A DNA stretch of 64,000 bases from Lates calcarifer (taxonomy: Eukaryota; Chordata; Actinopteri; Centropomidae). The stretch lies in NCBI RefSeq assembly GCF_001640805.2, contig NC_066837.1, positions 26,188,857 through 26,252,856 on the forward strand. The letters run 5' to 3'. Below the pieces are notes generated by a model, which saw only the letters and a program-made list of their open reading frames with translations, made no database searches and had not been told where the DNA came from. The translations under genes and the position numbers were made by a program. Below, piece by piece: positions 37,631 to 51,128 of this stretch; positions within the stretch are counted from its first letter, which is position 1; each line of letters opens with the position of its first letter.

Positions 37631-40600
37631 TCAAGTGGTCAGATATCAATTAATGTAGGTTTAAAGTCTTCTTAAATCCACTGGCCTGAGACAGTTTCAC
37701 TTATCTCTATTGCAGCTGAACTTGCTCAAACGTTTGACTTGAATCAAGTGTCATCTTATACAGGTTTTAATGAAGATATTTTGTCTGGTTTATTCTGAAA
37801 TGTAATAAAATTCTTGCAACTGCACTGGGAAGAAGTTTCAAATCTTACCCCTTTTAATGGAACTTGATGGAACATGTGCTTTCACAGCAAACCTCCATGG
37901 TTCAAAGTTCTAATCATCTGGCCTAAGACAGCACATCCAAGTGTTTTGATTTCAGAATGAAATGCTGTAGAGGTGCTAAGTGAGACCCCCCATCACATTC
38001 ATACCACAGTATTTTACAAATATCCATCATTAAATCATTTCAGTAAGTAATGGCTCAAAAGTGGACTGTCTCTTCATGCATGTGCCAAAATTGCCAGATG
38101 GCCTGTCTGGGTCTGGCTGCGGCTCTGTATTTTTTTTTTTCTCCACACTAATATATGTTACATCTGATTCACTGACTCTGACCTACATGGCAGTGGGAGG
38201 AATGGAGGATAAATAAACCTTTTTTTTTCTTTATCCAGAACAGAGAAAAAACAATCTGTGGCCAAGTTTAATGATGATGACAGTTTGTCTTTTATTTGCC
38301 CAGAAAAAACAACCCCCTGTTTAAAGTGGCCTTTGATGAAACTCCTCTCTGACTTGTACCATTAAATTTAACACTGGGTACAACTTGGCATAAACTCCTT
38401 TCTTTTTCTTTCTCTTCCTGTTAGCACTGTGCTGTGCTCAGTTTGATAAACTTCCATCAAAGTGCATATGCTGATCTATCAGACATCTTATATAATCTAC
38501 GCTGCTCATTATTGTTGTAATTTACTTTCTGGAGAGATCAGCTCCTTCTTGTGGTTGTTATTATTCCATTGCAGTTAAATGGACTCCAAAGTGTCATGGA
38601 TGGCTGTTTGGGTGGGTACAGCAGATGAAAAGGTTTGCCGTGAGCAAAGAGAGGCACACAGAGTCAGAAAGAGAGGCTGATCTTTGTATGAAACAGGCTT
38701 TGCCTTCTCACAGTTTTTGTTTCTTCTTCTCTTACTGCAGAGCTGACTTCTAAAGGCTGCAGTTGCACAACCAGCACTTTATTTTCATCTCATTCTACAC
38801 ACTACGTGACATACATGTACTATTGCTTCAGCCCACATATCAGCTTCCAAAGGCCAAAGTACCTGACCTTTCCTATAAGAATATGCTTACTGAAAGTGTT
38901 TTATATCACACTCATACTTACAAGTTATCTTTCCAAATGTCTGATCAATGAATGAATGTCTGACAATTAGATCCCCTAAGTCACTGCAATTCCACTCAGG
39001 GCTAAGGAGCTTCTTATTGTCTTTCAGCTCATTGATTTGGTATTTTCGGTTCGATCTCAATAGACTCATAATGACATTTTTGTCACCCTGCTAGCAGCTA
39101 CCCTCTCAGCATGATACATAAGAAAGTGAACAGCTAGCACTACCCAAAAAATCAGTTATTGAAGTTTAAATAATACAAAATATGTATATTGTTAAACTTT
39201 GATATTCTTACTGAAGGTGGTATGAGAAACTATAAAACCATGATCATTTGTGCAACAGATATTTTTCTAGTCATTACAAAAATGTTTTTTTACAAGGAAC
39301 AATGTCCCACTGAGGTTAATTTTGGGAATAAAACACAAAAATCAGAAACTGTAAACTCTTTATTTGTTTGTAGTTTGAGGCAAGTCACAGCACAGTGTGG
39401 CATGATTTTGCAAGTAGCCTCCATACTAAACTGGGCACTCTTACAAAGTGCCATTGTGGGATCTTTAAAGAGTTGCCCAACATTAAAGGGAGGTAGTGGT
39501 AGCAGGTGGTGTGCTGGAGGAAGAGGATCTCCCTGTGGTCTCATTCAGGCCTGAGAGAGAGGACTGAGACAGGTGGTCAACCCCTTTAATGTTCCTAGGC
39601 TTTTAATCTGTGCATGTGGCTCTAAAACAGGGCACACTGTACACTGACCAAGAACTCTTTACTGGCAGACCTGTGATATAGTTTCTACTGCTGCTGCTGG
39701 CTGTTTCATGTGGTTCCACCCTGCTTACGCCTGCAGTTGCAGGACTTTGTGCATGGAATGGCTACTTAATCCGCCAGTGACATATGTATTGCTCTCTGTG
39801 TTTTTGACACGTAATGCTGTTCAGGCACTGAGAAAATCTTTGTCACCTGTCCACAACAACTGGCAGTTGACTTATCACATTTTCTTTGTTCCTGTTCATT
39901 CCCAGGTTATTCTTGGACAGTCCTATATAAAGTTATTAGGGAAGATGAAGGAACAGTTCATGCATTTCCAGACACCAGACACTATTTCAACAAGAACAAG
40001 GAACATAAAAGTTGAACTCTTATAGTTAAGATGCTTCCTGAGCAGTTTAGACATGTTTGATTTTTTGATTTATGTTACACTTCCCATCTACGTGACTGCG
40101 ACCATAGCCAAGTCAGAGTTGGGAGCCATTAGGTCAATGTGTAAAAAGAGCCATTGGCTCTCAAATGTGAACCAATTGTCCTGTGTTGTGGAAACAAGCA
40201 GGTGCATTATGAGGGCCTCAGAGCACAACAGTATCACTTTGCATAGGGGCTGCCCCCTGGTTACTGCTTCTGCTTGATGGATTGCATCATTATCCTAACA
40301 TTGTTTTTCTGTGTGCGCTAACAGGAGGAACTGTCAATATGACCGTTTTGGGTTTCATGTTCACAGGTCCCAAGTGCCATAAAGAGAAAGAAAAATTTTG
40401 TTTTGGTCGGGAGTTGTTGAGGCTCATTTGTAATGGGCCCCCGGGTTCGTTTGATGTTGGCAGAGTCTATCCTGCATCTTAAGTAGTGATGAATTTGACA
40501 ATAGTGGCAGGTTCCCAAGAGCAAATGAATCACTTGTGTTCAAATGCTTAAGGGTACACTGATGTAATGTTTAAGGACACAGTACATTAGATACAGCTTC
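37631..40600. other. Non-coding stretch
   Basis: AT-rich. Several short open frames, none with recognisable protein similarity. Poly-T runs at 38130-38140 and 38220-38228. Confidence 0.45.
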
Positions 40601-40609
40601 AGATAGACC

Positions 40610-40772
40610 ATTAGGGCTGAATCTAATGATTTAATTGTTGAATAAATTGATGATTGGTGTCTAGATTAATTGATTAAACATTAAACTGTACAAAATGAAA
40701 CATCACAATATCCTTGAGCCTATGGCGACATCTTTATATTGTTTCTTTTGATCAACCAACCCTAGTTTGACA
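40610..40772. repeat. AGGGCTG-ended small element, hAT-MITE-like
   Basis: Begins TTAGGGCTGAATCTAATGAT, includes AGATTAATTGATTAAACATT and ends near CAACCAACCCTA. It resembles the abundant fish element that starts AGGGCTGCAACTAA and contains ATTAATTGATTA. Degenerate; assignment from memory of the pattern. Confidence 0.45.
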
Positions 40773-42705
40773 TTTTTGCTTGAAAAAGGACTGAAATAAA
40801 CCCTTTACATCAACCTCAAATTATACCTGCTATTGCCACTAATTTAGCATGATAACTCCACAGAGGCAGGGAGTTTGCTCCAAAACTGGTGGATCTTACA
40901 ATTCCCATATTTCAGCTTAATGGAATCTTTCCTTAGACCCTTCCACCCTGCAAAAACACCCCCAATTTGTAAAATGTCCACAGTGATTTTGTAGTCTCCA
41001 TGCTTAATCTGTAAAAACAGTTCTTTTCTCAGTCTTGACAATTCTCTAGAGCCACAGAAAACCTGAAACTGTGTTCACATCCTGAGTGGTGGTACTCATT
41101 ATGAGTGAATTGACCATATAATTGGTGGACTTCTCCTTTAAGAGAAAACAAAATGTAGCATTTCCCAAATAAATTAAAATAAAAAATAATTTAAAGCAGG
41201 ATGTTACTTAAGAGGCCTCTATAACCTCTTAATTTGGTGACAGGGAGAAAACACGCAGTTCAAACTCATGAAGCTGTGACTGAAGCTCCAGTTCCAACTT
41301 TCCCCCTTGTTTTCTATATCCTTCACACAAGAAAAGTGCTCTGGTTCTTTTCATTAGTGCCTGTTTGCTCATCCTTGGTAATGATCTCATAAGGGGCTTT
41401 TTAGTAGAACATGGTGCTCTGTGATTGAATGGTTTTATGTGGAGTCAAAGCACTCAGGTTTGCACAGCGGGGTGCCACTTCAGATCACTCAGCCCAAATC
41501 CCTGTGGAGCTCTGGGGGAAAAACCATCGATTGCTGCTCTGCCTCCCTCTCCTTTTTCCCTCTTCTACCCCCAATTTTTTTTCCCTCTTGCAAAATAATC
41601 CACTTTAACCATCCCACTCCATTTCCTCTCTCCCTTCCCCTGAAACTACAGTGATTAAGTGCTTAACCCGTTTACACACAAAGAGAGATGTGTTTGAAAT
41701 GCAAACAAATAAACACCTGGGATTTTTGAGGTTGTGTATATTGTTTTAGGAGTTGTTGTGGCAGCATTTACTTCCAATTTACCATCAGTATGTAAATGTA
41801 AAGAGTTGTAGGCAGTGATAACTGTATCCTTCCATGTGTAGCACTGCAGTATTTTAGCCAACAATTTACATAAAGTCTATTAGAAATTATCAGCAAAATA
41901 GGATGAATAGTTTGGTCTATTTTGAGATCTATGGAAGTGTGACATTTTCACCTGGAGGATGAATTAAGATGTTATGGTAATTATATTATATGACAGTATT
42001 GCTTACAGTAAGTCTTCATATATGGTAATTAAACATGTCTATCATTTTATTCAATCGTTTGCTGCAGTACCACACATTATATATACTATATTCTACTCTA
42101 GTATATGATCCCTTTTACATTTCCACAACCATAAATGCCAGATGTATTGGCAGCAAAATGTGATTATTTGATAAAATTGATACTTGATAAATCACAGCAT
42201 GTTGATCAGAAAGACTGACATACGAGTACAACTGTTTAACTATCATGACATTATTTTTTGGTCACTTGAGGGCAGGACAACATAGTCGTCTTAGTATTTT
42301 ATAAAGTAAATATGGCTAACATGTCAGCAGCATTAGTTGAAAACAGCTGCTAACTGCATCTGGAATCAACACTGATGAGAGCAGCAAGAGTGAACCAAAA
42401 CAGTGAGGTTGCAGGGCCAAAGACCTCACCATCAATCTTTGAGCTTAAGAGATCTGCAAATTCAGGTGATGATTCTCTGTGGTTTCAACGGTCAACATTT
42501 CACATTATACATAGTCATTTAATTGTTAATATAAAAATATTGATCAGAGCAGCTTTAGAGGCAAAGAGCCACACCCAAAAATCGCTAAACTGAAAGAAGA
42601 GAGGATGGAAAACTTTTCTTTGCAGGGTGGTGTTTTGGAAATAAACCAGCTGATCTGTGCATCTGTTGACATGTCTCATTAACCCCTCCATCCCATACAC
42701 CCACC

Positions 42706-42750
<45 letters not shown>

Positions 42751-44240
42751 ACACTCAAGGTTTAGATAGTATCTTCCTTGGTCTATCAGAGTGCCATCTG
42801 CAGAGCTCAGCCTGAGCCTGTGACATCACTTCCTCTCACACATGCAAGGCGCTGGTGGGAAGTTATACCACCATGACATCATGTAATGGTTCCAACATGT
42901 GGTAAGAAGACTTGTATCCAACCACCAGTGGATGCTGGAATGCAAGCTCAACTTTACAACAAAGTCAGGTTCTCTGTGCACCTTAACCACAGTAGTCTCG
43001 ATCCTGATTGAGCTCACATTCATCTGGACTTAAATTTTATGTTTTTTTCATGTTTTTTTTTTTTTTTTCATTTCATTAAACCATTTCAGCCTTTTTAAAT
43101 AAAAATGGGCAAAGGGCCAATTAGAGTCCATTTCCACCTTAACTTTTATGGTGAAACTGCACATTAATCCCCTTTTTAATGATGTCACAGTGACCTCTGC
43201 TCTCCCAGTCTCTGCTGTTATTATCATATTGCTCAAAGTCTTAGTCCAATAACTCAATATGACTCCTCAAACTCTTTCATCCTGTCTAAGGATCTTCACA
43301 CATCTTGTATCCATCATCTGTCCCTCCCACACACGACACACTCCTCCTCTGTTCTCACGTTAATCTGCCCGTTCCTCCCTCACTCATTTCCACTCTCCTC
43401 CAACCATTTACTCATGTGAGACCCCCTCCCCTCTGCTTTCTCAGACATGGTACACCAAGAACCATTGAGAACAGCCAGTTGTGTGTGCTAGCTGCATTTG
43501 TCTTGGCACAGACTCAGGGTTCTAATATTGCCACTTCAGATTAAGTGTACTAGATGACTGTAGAAGGGGGCTTCCTTTTCATGAGGCTGCAGTAAAAGAT
43601 CAGAGGATGTGGGAGGAGATGTCCACTAATCCATCTACTTATGATTCTTGCCGTTTTGTTCCACTAACTCAAGCCACCAGTCATGGAAAATGACTTGTGA
43701 AAGCCATTTACTGTACACGACACATTTTGGTAGCATCTGTGGATAAAACATTTTTGCACACAGACAGTCGACTCACTCACACAATCCGGGAAATAAAGAG
43801 AAAAACTAATGATAATGCAGAAACTGTTCCAAAGCTTCACAACTTTTTGGCCAAGCTGAACTGTTTATGAGCTGAACTCTCCCCTCTTGTAGTTGACTCA
43901 CACACATGCTGTCAAAGAGGGTAATAGTTCTGCCACTCGTAATGAACTTCAGAGAAAGCAACCCCAAATATGTAAGCCGGTGTTTGTGTATGTGTGGGTG
44001 TGTGTAAGCTGCTGTGCAAATGGGGTGGCCTTTGATGTAGCACTGCTCGGATCCTCTGGTAGTTAGCCGTTCCCAGGCTGTCTGAGCCTGTCCTTTTCTC
44101 TTTCAAGGGCAGGACACAGAGAGAGATAGAGACAGGAAAATGAGAGAGAAAGGCAGGCTTTCTCAGCTTAACTCTTTTTGGTTCATACTGTGAAAAGAAC
44201 ACAAGCTAAAGAGGGAAATTTTTCCCTAAATACCTCTATA
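40773..44240. other. Non-coding stretch
   Basis: AT-rich with a compound microsatellite at 42695-42754, poly-T at 43048-43065, and a pyrimidine-rich patch at 43260-43440. No exon recognised. Confidence 0.45.
42695..42754. repeat. (CCCA)n(CA)n microsatellite
   Basis: Four CCCA units run into about 20 CA units. Confidence 0.97.
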
Positions 44241-44245
44241 ACTGC

Positions 44246-44272
44246 TGTGTGTGTGTGTGTGTGTGTGTGTGT

Positions 44273-44304
<32 letters not shown>
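44246..44304. repeat. (TG)n(GA)n microsatellite
   Basis: About 13 TG units then about 16 GA units. Confidence 0.97.
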
Positions 44305-44307
<3 letters not shown>

Positions 44308-44394
44308 GTGGTGAGTAACATGTAAGGGCGCATTTCTACATTCATGTACATGTATAAACATTTGTCAAAGCTTGTAACATTACAATTATAATTA

Positions 44395-44396
<2 letters not shown>

Positions 44397-44456
<60 letters not shown>
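44397..44456. repeat. (TA)n microsatellite
   Basis: About 29 uninterrupted TA units; self-complementary. Confidence 0.97.
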
Positions 44457-44462
<6 letters not shown>

Positions 44463-44844
44463 AGATCCCAGGATCTTTCAGTATAACAGGCCATTTGGTA
44501 CTGTTTCTCTGTGGTAGTTTGCATGTTAAATTCTGGTCAGGCTAATCAGGGTAGATAGGATCCCATAATACAGCTGCAGGACTAGGGTCTATGTCATTAT
44601 GTCTAATACAGTGTTTCTGAACAAACTCTCCATCAGTTCTGATGCAATGTATTGTTCATATATAGTTTCTGTTTTTGACCATGGCTTCTCATTAATTGGT
44701 GGTGCATCACACTGCTGTTCTCTCTCTATTAGAGTCTGTTTGATTTAGGCTGCATTGGCAGTGAAGACCTCTAATCCATTATTATCACTATGCAGAAGTT
44801 GGATGTATGTAGATGTAATTTTTTCACAGCACTGAAAACACTTT

Positions 44845-44892
44845 TAACTGCCTTTGTGTATGAAATATGCTATAAATAAACTTGCTTTGGGC
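44845..44892 (+). repeat. LINE 3'-tail-like segment
   Basis: GTGTATGAAATATGCTATAAATAAACTTG has the fish LINE tail pattern GTGTATGAAA.GTGCTATA.AAATAAACTTG, like the segment at 28020. Confidence 0.45.
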
Positions 44893-47570
44893 TCTAATGA
44901 TGTAAGCTGTAACATTGCCACCAATAAATCTTGATGTGCAACTATACCTCCTCGAGTCTGTATTCCAGGAGACATGTTTTTGATACATTCGTATTTCATA
45001 TACATTATTAATTTCACGGTATAGGCTGGTATAGCCCCCTCCCCCACCCCTCTATGAAACAATAGTTCACATATTTTCTTATTTATTAATTGGAAAATTG
45101 TAATCATGCTGCTTTGATCATTTGTAGATTTGTGTTATATTCAGTAAATAGATTTTAATTTGAAACCTGTAGATATTTGTTGATCCAGACAATGTCACTT
45201 GAACAAATAACTTAGATAATAATATAGAAATACTTAAATAGATTACTGTATTAATAAAACTGAAAACTGTTTTGCATTCAGTCTTTGAAAGTTGCTTATT
45301 AACACATACACTGAAGAGATTCTCCAGGTTTTCAGTGTTTTCTGTCCCATAGACAATGTGCACCAGAACCCTCAGGGTGACAAAAATAACTAATTAATTT
45401 ATTGATTAATAAAATGATTTACTAATACAGTGCTTTTATTTTTGTTGCACCTGCATAATGCAACGTGTCCATTATTTTTAAATGATAAACAGGGTTTTGT
45501 ATCCATGTAAGTCTTTTGGCCTGTAATTCTGACTGTGGCCACCACTTGCAAAAATCACAGCCCAGCACTGATCCTGGGGGCTTGCTTTATAGTCCTGTAT
45601 AAATCACTTCCTTTGAGGTCAAAGGCCACATATTTTTTCCTTCTCACACCTTTCCTGCTGTCTCTCTAAAGCAGCGCCTTTGGAAACAAGGAAACATCCA
45701 AGCTACTCCTCCTGTGTCTAGGATGTGCTTTTAACATACCAGATAAAGCTTGTTTTACTCTCTCTCTCTCTCCCTCTCTCTCTCTGTGTGTGTGTGAATG
45801 TGGCACTGAAGCAACCTGCAGGTGGAGGAACATCTAGTAACCTACAGTATCTCCAGCCTTCAAAAACCCCCTTTATGTTCCACCGCCAGATGTGGAGAGA
45901 AGCAGCGAGAAATTGTGGCAAAGAGCCAGAAGGAATTGTGTCAGAAAGCAGCTTTAGCAGGTCATCGTGTGTTTTCGCTCGCTTTTCCTTTCTGTTTCTC
46001 GGTAATTTTACTTTTGCTGAAATTTTCAGAACCATTAGTGCAGTTCTGAAGTTGAGGACATGCTTGATGTGAGAGTGATAGAAAGCTAAGACACTGTCAA
46101 AGAGCAAGCATCCAAGACATTAATGTCATGTTTTGCATCTATATACAGTTCACAAGTAACACTTGATCCTCTGATGGACCCCGCCTTGAGTCAAATAGTT
46201 TGTGACCCACAACACATCTTCAGAGGTTTGACTGAATTCTCCCTCTAGGGGCGGAGAGCTGGAATGACAGCAGAGGAAAGCAGCGTGTATCCACAACATC
46301 CAAGTTCTCTGTTTTTTTTCACCCCCATGCCTTTGGTTTGGGATTTGGACAAAGTCATCTCAGATCTCATCTTATCTTAGAGGCAACACATCTCAGAGAT
46401 AAAAGGAACATTTATCACAGCAGATGGGCAAAGATGTGTGAGCACACTCCACCACCAAGTTTAGTCAAAGACATGATGGAGAGATCCAACCTGACAAGCA
46501 CAACACATTAAGGCTAAACGAAGGTGTTAGTTCAGCCTGAACAGCTGCTGTCTATCAGCCGTTCACATTTCAAAGCTTGTAATTTTAAAGGTATGAAATG
46601 CCTCCTCCAAAGCTTTTCTGCCTGAAGGATGAAGCTCTCAGGGAGAGGGTTCCCTCAGGGATTCTCTATACCTGTTATCTCACACATACCACAACACACA
46701 CACATGTTCAAACACATGCTTATGTTATTATGCACACACACATACATACACACCTCACTTATCTTTGTATGGAACATCTGCTAAACTATACTCTTCACCC
46801 CTCCACCTGAGCATGAGTAATCTTCCCTCTATTGATCCCTCATTAAGGCTCTACAACTTTCCCCAGAACAGATGTCAGGCGAGCATCACACAGATTGATG
46901 TTTTTAATAAAAATGCAATAAGGAGAAAGAAGTGGAGGAGGAGGAGGAGGAGGATGAAGAAAGGACACTCTTCTCATGGAGGAGGAGAAACCTGGAGGTA
47001 GGTGCATTTGTGCATGAGTGTGTGTGTGTGTTCGTGTCTTACTTGGCAGCCCTTTTCACAAGTTTCGCCTCTACTGATGTGGTTGGCGAGAAACTTTTTT
47101 TAAAAGCGCATTTGAAGAATCTCAGATGTTACAAGACGAAACACCCACATGTGTTTGTGTGTGTGTGTGCGTGAGTGCCAGCGAGTGAGCTCAGATTGAC
47201 TTCACTCTTTCACTTCAATCACATCTTTGTAGGTCTGCTTGTGGATCCTATAAGCAAAGCGCAGGGGGAAAGGTTGCATAGCAGAGCTTCAATGGTTTCT
47301 TTGGCTGAGCCATAAGGGATCTATAGCACCAGAAACCTGACTGGCAGGCAGATGGGTGAAGACAAAATGATAAAATATCAGATCAGAATCTGTCAAAATT
47401 CAAAAATGCACTGGTCAATAATCCATGTTTTTACCCGTGTATCTGAACAAACACAAGAGTTTTGAGAAGCAAACTTACGCAAAGACACAGAGAGAGCAGA
47501 GTGAAAGAAGGGAAAGTTACAGCAAAAGGACAGTCATTACTCTCTAAAAGGTTAAAAATCTAAGATATCC
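44893..47570. other. Non-coding stretch
   Basis: Contains a DR1-type AGGTCAAAGGCCA at 45617-45629, a (TC)n(TG)n run (45757-45797), CA-rich DNA (46690-46755) and a GGA-rich run (46933-46953). No exon recognised. Confidence 0.45.
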
Positions 47571-47589
47571 CAACTTTTACAAATGATCC

Positions 47590-47935
47590 TGGCCCATAGT
47601 AGCCCAGCTCCTCTCTCCTCCTCCTCTGCTGATGTATTTATCCGCCTGACAAATACATGTGTAGGCCCATTGATGAATTGAAAAAGATGTGCATATGAAT
47701 AATAAATCTATGGCAGCTGTACATTTTTAATTGATTCTTCCCAAGTACAAACGGCATGGAGATTGTGAGGCTTCACACGCTCCCTTCAGGCACCGGTTTG
47801 ATTTTCTTTTATCCACTAATGTATTTATTACTATTGAAGCTGGAATGAAAGAGAGAGGGAAAAGGGATGTGATAAATATTTGACAAGGAGAGTTTGTGAT
47901 GTGCAATATGTCAGCGAGGTTTCCTGACAGTTAGT
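47590..47935. promoter_or_regulatory. Candidate conserved non-coding element
   Basis: Unique-looking 350 bases with TTTTTAATTGATTC (homeodomain-type core), GGCAGCTGTACA (E-box) and TTTATCCGCCTGAC, free of repeats. The call is based on sequence character and needs alignment to support it. Confidence 0.3.
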
Positions 47936-49535
47936 TTTATCCTGCTGCTCTTGCTTCATTCGTCCTTTCAGGGGTTGCTCTTCTGTTGTAGATAATCTTT
48001 GATAACTATGGATTTGTAATATCATCATCACTGTTCACTGCTCTTCTTTCCTATTGTTCTTCCCACTCTGCAGATCACACAGTTTATACTCCTGTCCATC
48101 AAATGCCAACTTGTAAAGGCTAAATCAATTAATCAATAAAATCCAAGCAGCTATTTGATGTTGTTTTGACACAGGACATAAATTGTTGACTGGAATAATT
48201 AAGCCTGATCATTCAAAAAAATCCTACAAACCCATTTTGGAAAAATACCAAGTATAATTATGGATATTTCATTATTTAACAGTCCGTGCTGACTTAGTTC
48301 CATGTGATGTGAATTGATCCAAGGACTGAAGCACCATCATTTTTTATTTTGTCCTGTAAGTTATTGTTTAACAGTTTGTCAAATGGCAAACATCTAATTT
48401 TATTCATATATAAAACATTTTGTTTGAGAGTTTATCAGGTCATTATGCCAGGCTAATCAGACAGCAACATACTATGTTTTTTGTCACTGAAGAATAAATC
48501 ATAGTCCAAGTATTGTATATGGCTGTAAATTAAGACTATAGACTGGATTTTCCCACTGAACAATCAGTGTCACCATAAAACTGAGTAGTTGCTCCAGGCT
48601 TCATCTGAAATTAGGGGGATGTGTAATGTGGACACCTAGAGTTGATTGTTGTCCACCAAAAAGTGATTACTGTCCACAGTTTCTTTTATTTGGATGGATT
48701 TATTTGGAACAATCATAATGTGCAAATACACATAACTTCATGTGCATCATCGTAATAGCAAAGGTATGTCTTTGTGAAACTCCAACTTTTCTTGTGACCA
48801 AATGCAGTTTATAGTATAATCAGGCATGACATTTACCTAATTATAGGCAATACTTTAGTACATTGTTTGTTTCCACTGTTTTTATGTGTTTGGTACGTCT
48901 AAATCCTTGTTTAGGCCTCGTTTATTTGGAAACTAGACTGCAATTAACATGATTTGTACATGGGTTATAAATAAAATAACACCAGCAACAGCAATGAAAA
49001 ATAGTGTGTTAGAGTTGTCCCCTAAAGACGAATGGGTTAGACACACCTGCACAGGCTCTTCTTTACCAAGGTATCTGGCACATGTTACAGGCCAAGTATA
49101 GTTTCCATTTTAGGACATTTAGGTCTTAGCTCATCATTTTCTTAGCTCAACAAAGTTAAAATGTAAAATGAAATGCAGTGTAGTATTAGCAGATACTAGT
49201 TAACCCACTGGCAATAGCCTCAACAAATCAGAGAGTAAACCCAGCAAGACTCTTTTTCTTTCTCTTGCAGATACTTGGCTGTCAGTATTACCCTCTGGGT
49301 AATTAAGGATTTCACTAGTTGAAGTAGAAATAGTACATGAATGATTGCAACATCCAAAGGAATTAAAACAACATTATAATATATGTTTTGTGAGATTAAT
49401 TTTCATTTAAAGTGGACAGCACATTCACACACATGCACAAACTACAGCATAATGCAACAAAAAAATGGCAAAGGGAATTTTCTTATCTGCATATTTATAC
49501 AAATGTGACACAAGGGTTATATCATTTCCAAGCTT
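47936..49535. other. Non-coding AT-rich stretch
   Basis: Contains an ATTAATCAATAAA fragment (48125-48140) like part of the AGGGCTG element. Nothing else recognised. Confidence 0.4.
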
Positions 49536-49539
49536 ACAT

Positions 49540-49800
49540 TTAAGTGCTTCTTTATTCACAGTCAGGTTGTTATCGGTACAGTAATCTCTGTGTCTAATTT
49601 TAATGGGTATAGATTCACCCACGGTGTGTTTATTGACTTCATTTATGTGCCGTTAATTATCTCCATATTGCAGAGCAGATGGTCCCTTCAATTAAATAAT
49701 TTCCTTCTGGGCGTCTGCGTTAATTCCAGTCACTCAATATGTCTCAACATGGTGACACATCAGACTGATAATACTGACAAGTTCAGTCTTCATTAATGAT
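49540..49800. promoter_or_regulatory. Candidate conserved non-coding element
   Basis: Dense in homeodomain-type sites: TCTAATTTTAATGGG, GCCGTTAATTATCTCC, CAATTAAATAATTTCC and GCGTTAATTCC within about 200 bases, with occasional CpG, and no simple repeat. A stop-rich sequence, so not coding. Confidence 0.35.
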
Positions 49801-50945
49801 TTTAAAAATGTCTTCCGCCCCTATTTACTCTCAACTAATTACTGTTAGTCAATCCACTTTAAGTACTGAAGGAGGAACAGCTAAAGTTGGGTGTCTTCCA
49901 TAGGAGCAAAATAGCAAATAGCAAAATAGCAAAATTCCATTGTTTATTGGACTTCCATGTGTATTTATGGGTGCAGAGCTTAAATCAATACAACTGAGAG
50001 AGAACAGAAAAATTGTGTTAGTATTTTGTACTATTAATGGAAGGCTATCTTCATAACAAGCTACCTGAATTGGGGCAGGGAAAGAATGCTGAAAGAGATA
50101 TTTTTAGACTTCTGAGTCATGAGTGGTATCCTCATTAACTGGGCAGAAAATTCCACAGATCCCCATCTCCTATATATCAGTATGTTAAAGAGAATATTTG
50201 ATTAGAAGTTGAGTGGTGTAGTTTGCACTGCTTACCACACATGCGCAGTATTATGCCATTTCATCCAATAATAAATGGAGAAACATAATATGTAGGCTAC
50301 ACAGAATGCTTTTACATAGTCACTAAAATATAACAGTATCACAGTTATAGCGCTGTAATGATGTAATTTACCATTGTCCATTACTACTGTCCATTCCAGT
50401 CAGTGTTATAGATTAAAACAGTGTAACAGCATAAAGGATCAGTTCATTCAAATCACTCATCCTTTCTGTACCACTCGGGCAATAATGAGCTGTCCCTATC
50501 CCTGTTGACACAGGGTGAGAAACTTGTGTATCTGCTTATATTGCAAATCTGATGTCTTCTTCTTAAAATCATTTTACCAATACCGGTGCAATATGTATCC
50601 TGTATTGCCCAGGAACAGCTATTTGCCTGTTGTCTTTTGAATTTCATCATGTACATTCATGTATCATTTCCAGTGACTCCCTTCATATGCGCATTACATG
50701 TGATTCCAGTGAAGGAGTGACGGACTGTGTCACTGAAAATGCAAGCCACTATATAGAGAGGCAACTAATTGTAAATACATTAAATAAATGCCAGCCATAA
50801 TTAGTATGAAAATCTTGGGGATTGTAACTTTAAGGAAAATATGAAGTGAAAGGCTTTAAAATTAGAATTTAACTCAGGGACTCTCTGCAAAATGGGCCTT
50901 GACTTGACACCTTAAAGCCCCTGTCTTTTCACTTTACATTCTGCC

Positions 50946-51128
50946 TTTAAAGGTGCTGTATGAACGTTTTTATTATTGCCAGTGTTAGCAATAACAGCTG
51001 TTCACTTACCAAGAGTTAGTTGGTTAACATACTAACATCAGTAGAGAGAGAGAGAGAAAAAAAGTGCTTTCCATTGCTAGAAATATTAGCTATGCAGCTA
51101 TGGCAAAACTTACATATGGTACCTTTAA
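50946..51128. mobile_element. Small inverted-repeat element (MITE-like), about 183 bp, both ends present
   Basis: The left end TTTAAAGGTGCTGTATGAAC and the right end (reverse complement) TTAAAGGTACCATATGTAAG match at about three quarters of positions over 24 bases. It is flanked by TTTAA/TTAA, so insertion at a TTAA-like target is possible. The interior AGCAATAACAGCTGTTCACT is shared with 12544 and 26925 copies. No coding capacity. Confidence 0.65.

Noticed and set aside
47831..48031. 66-codon minus-strand frame beside a candidate enhancer
   Set aside because: Low-complexity Leu/Ser and Gln content with no similarity.
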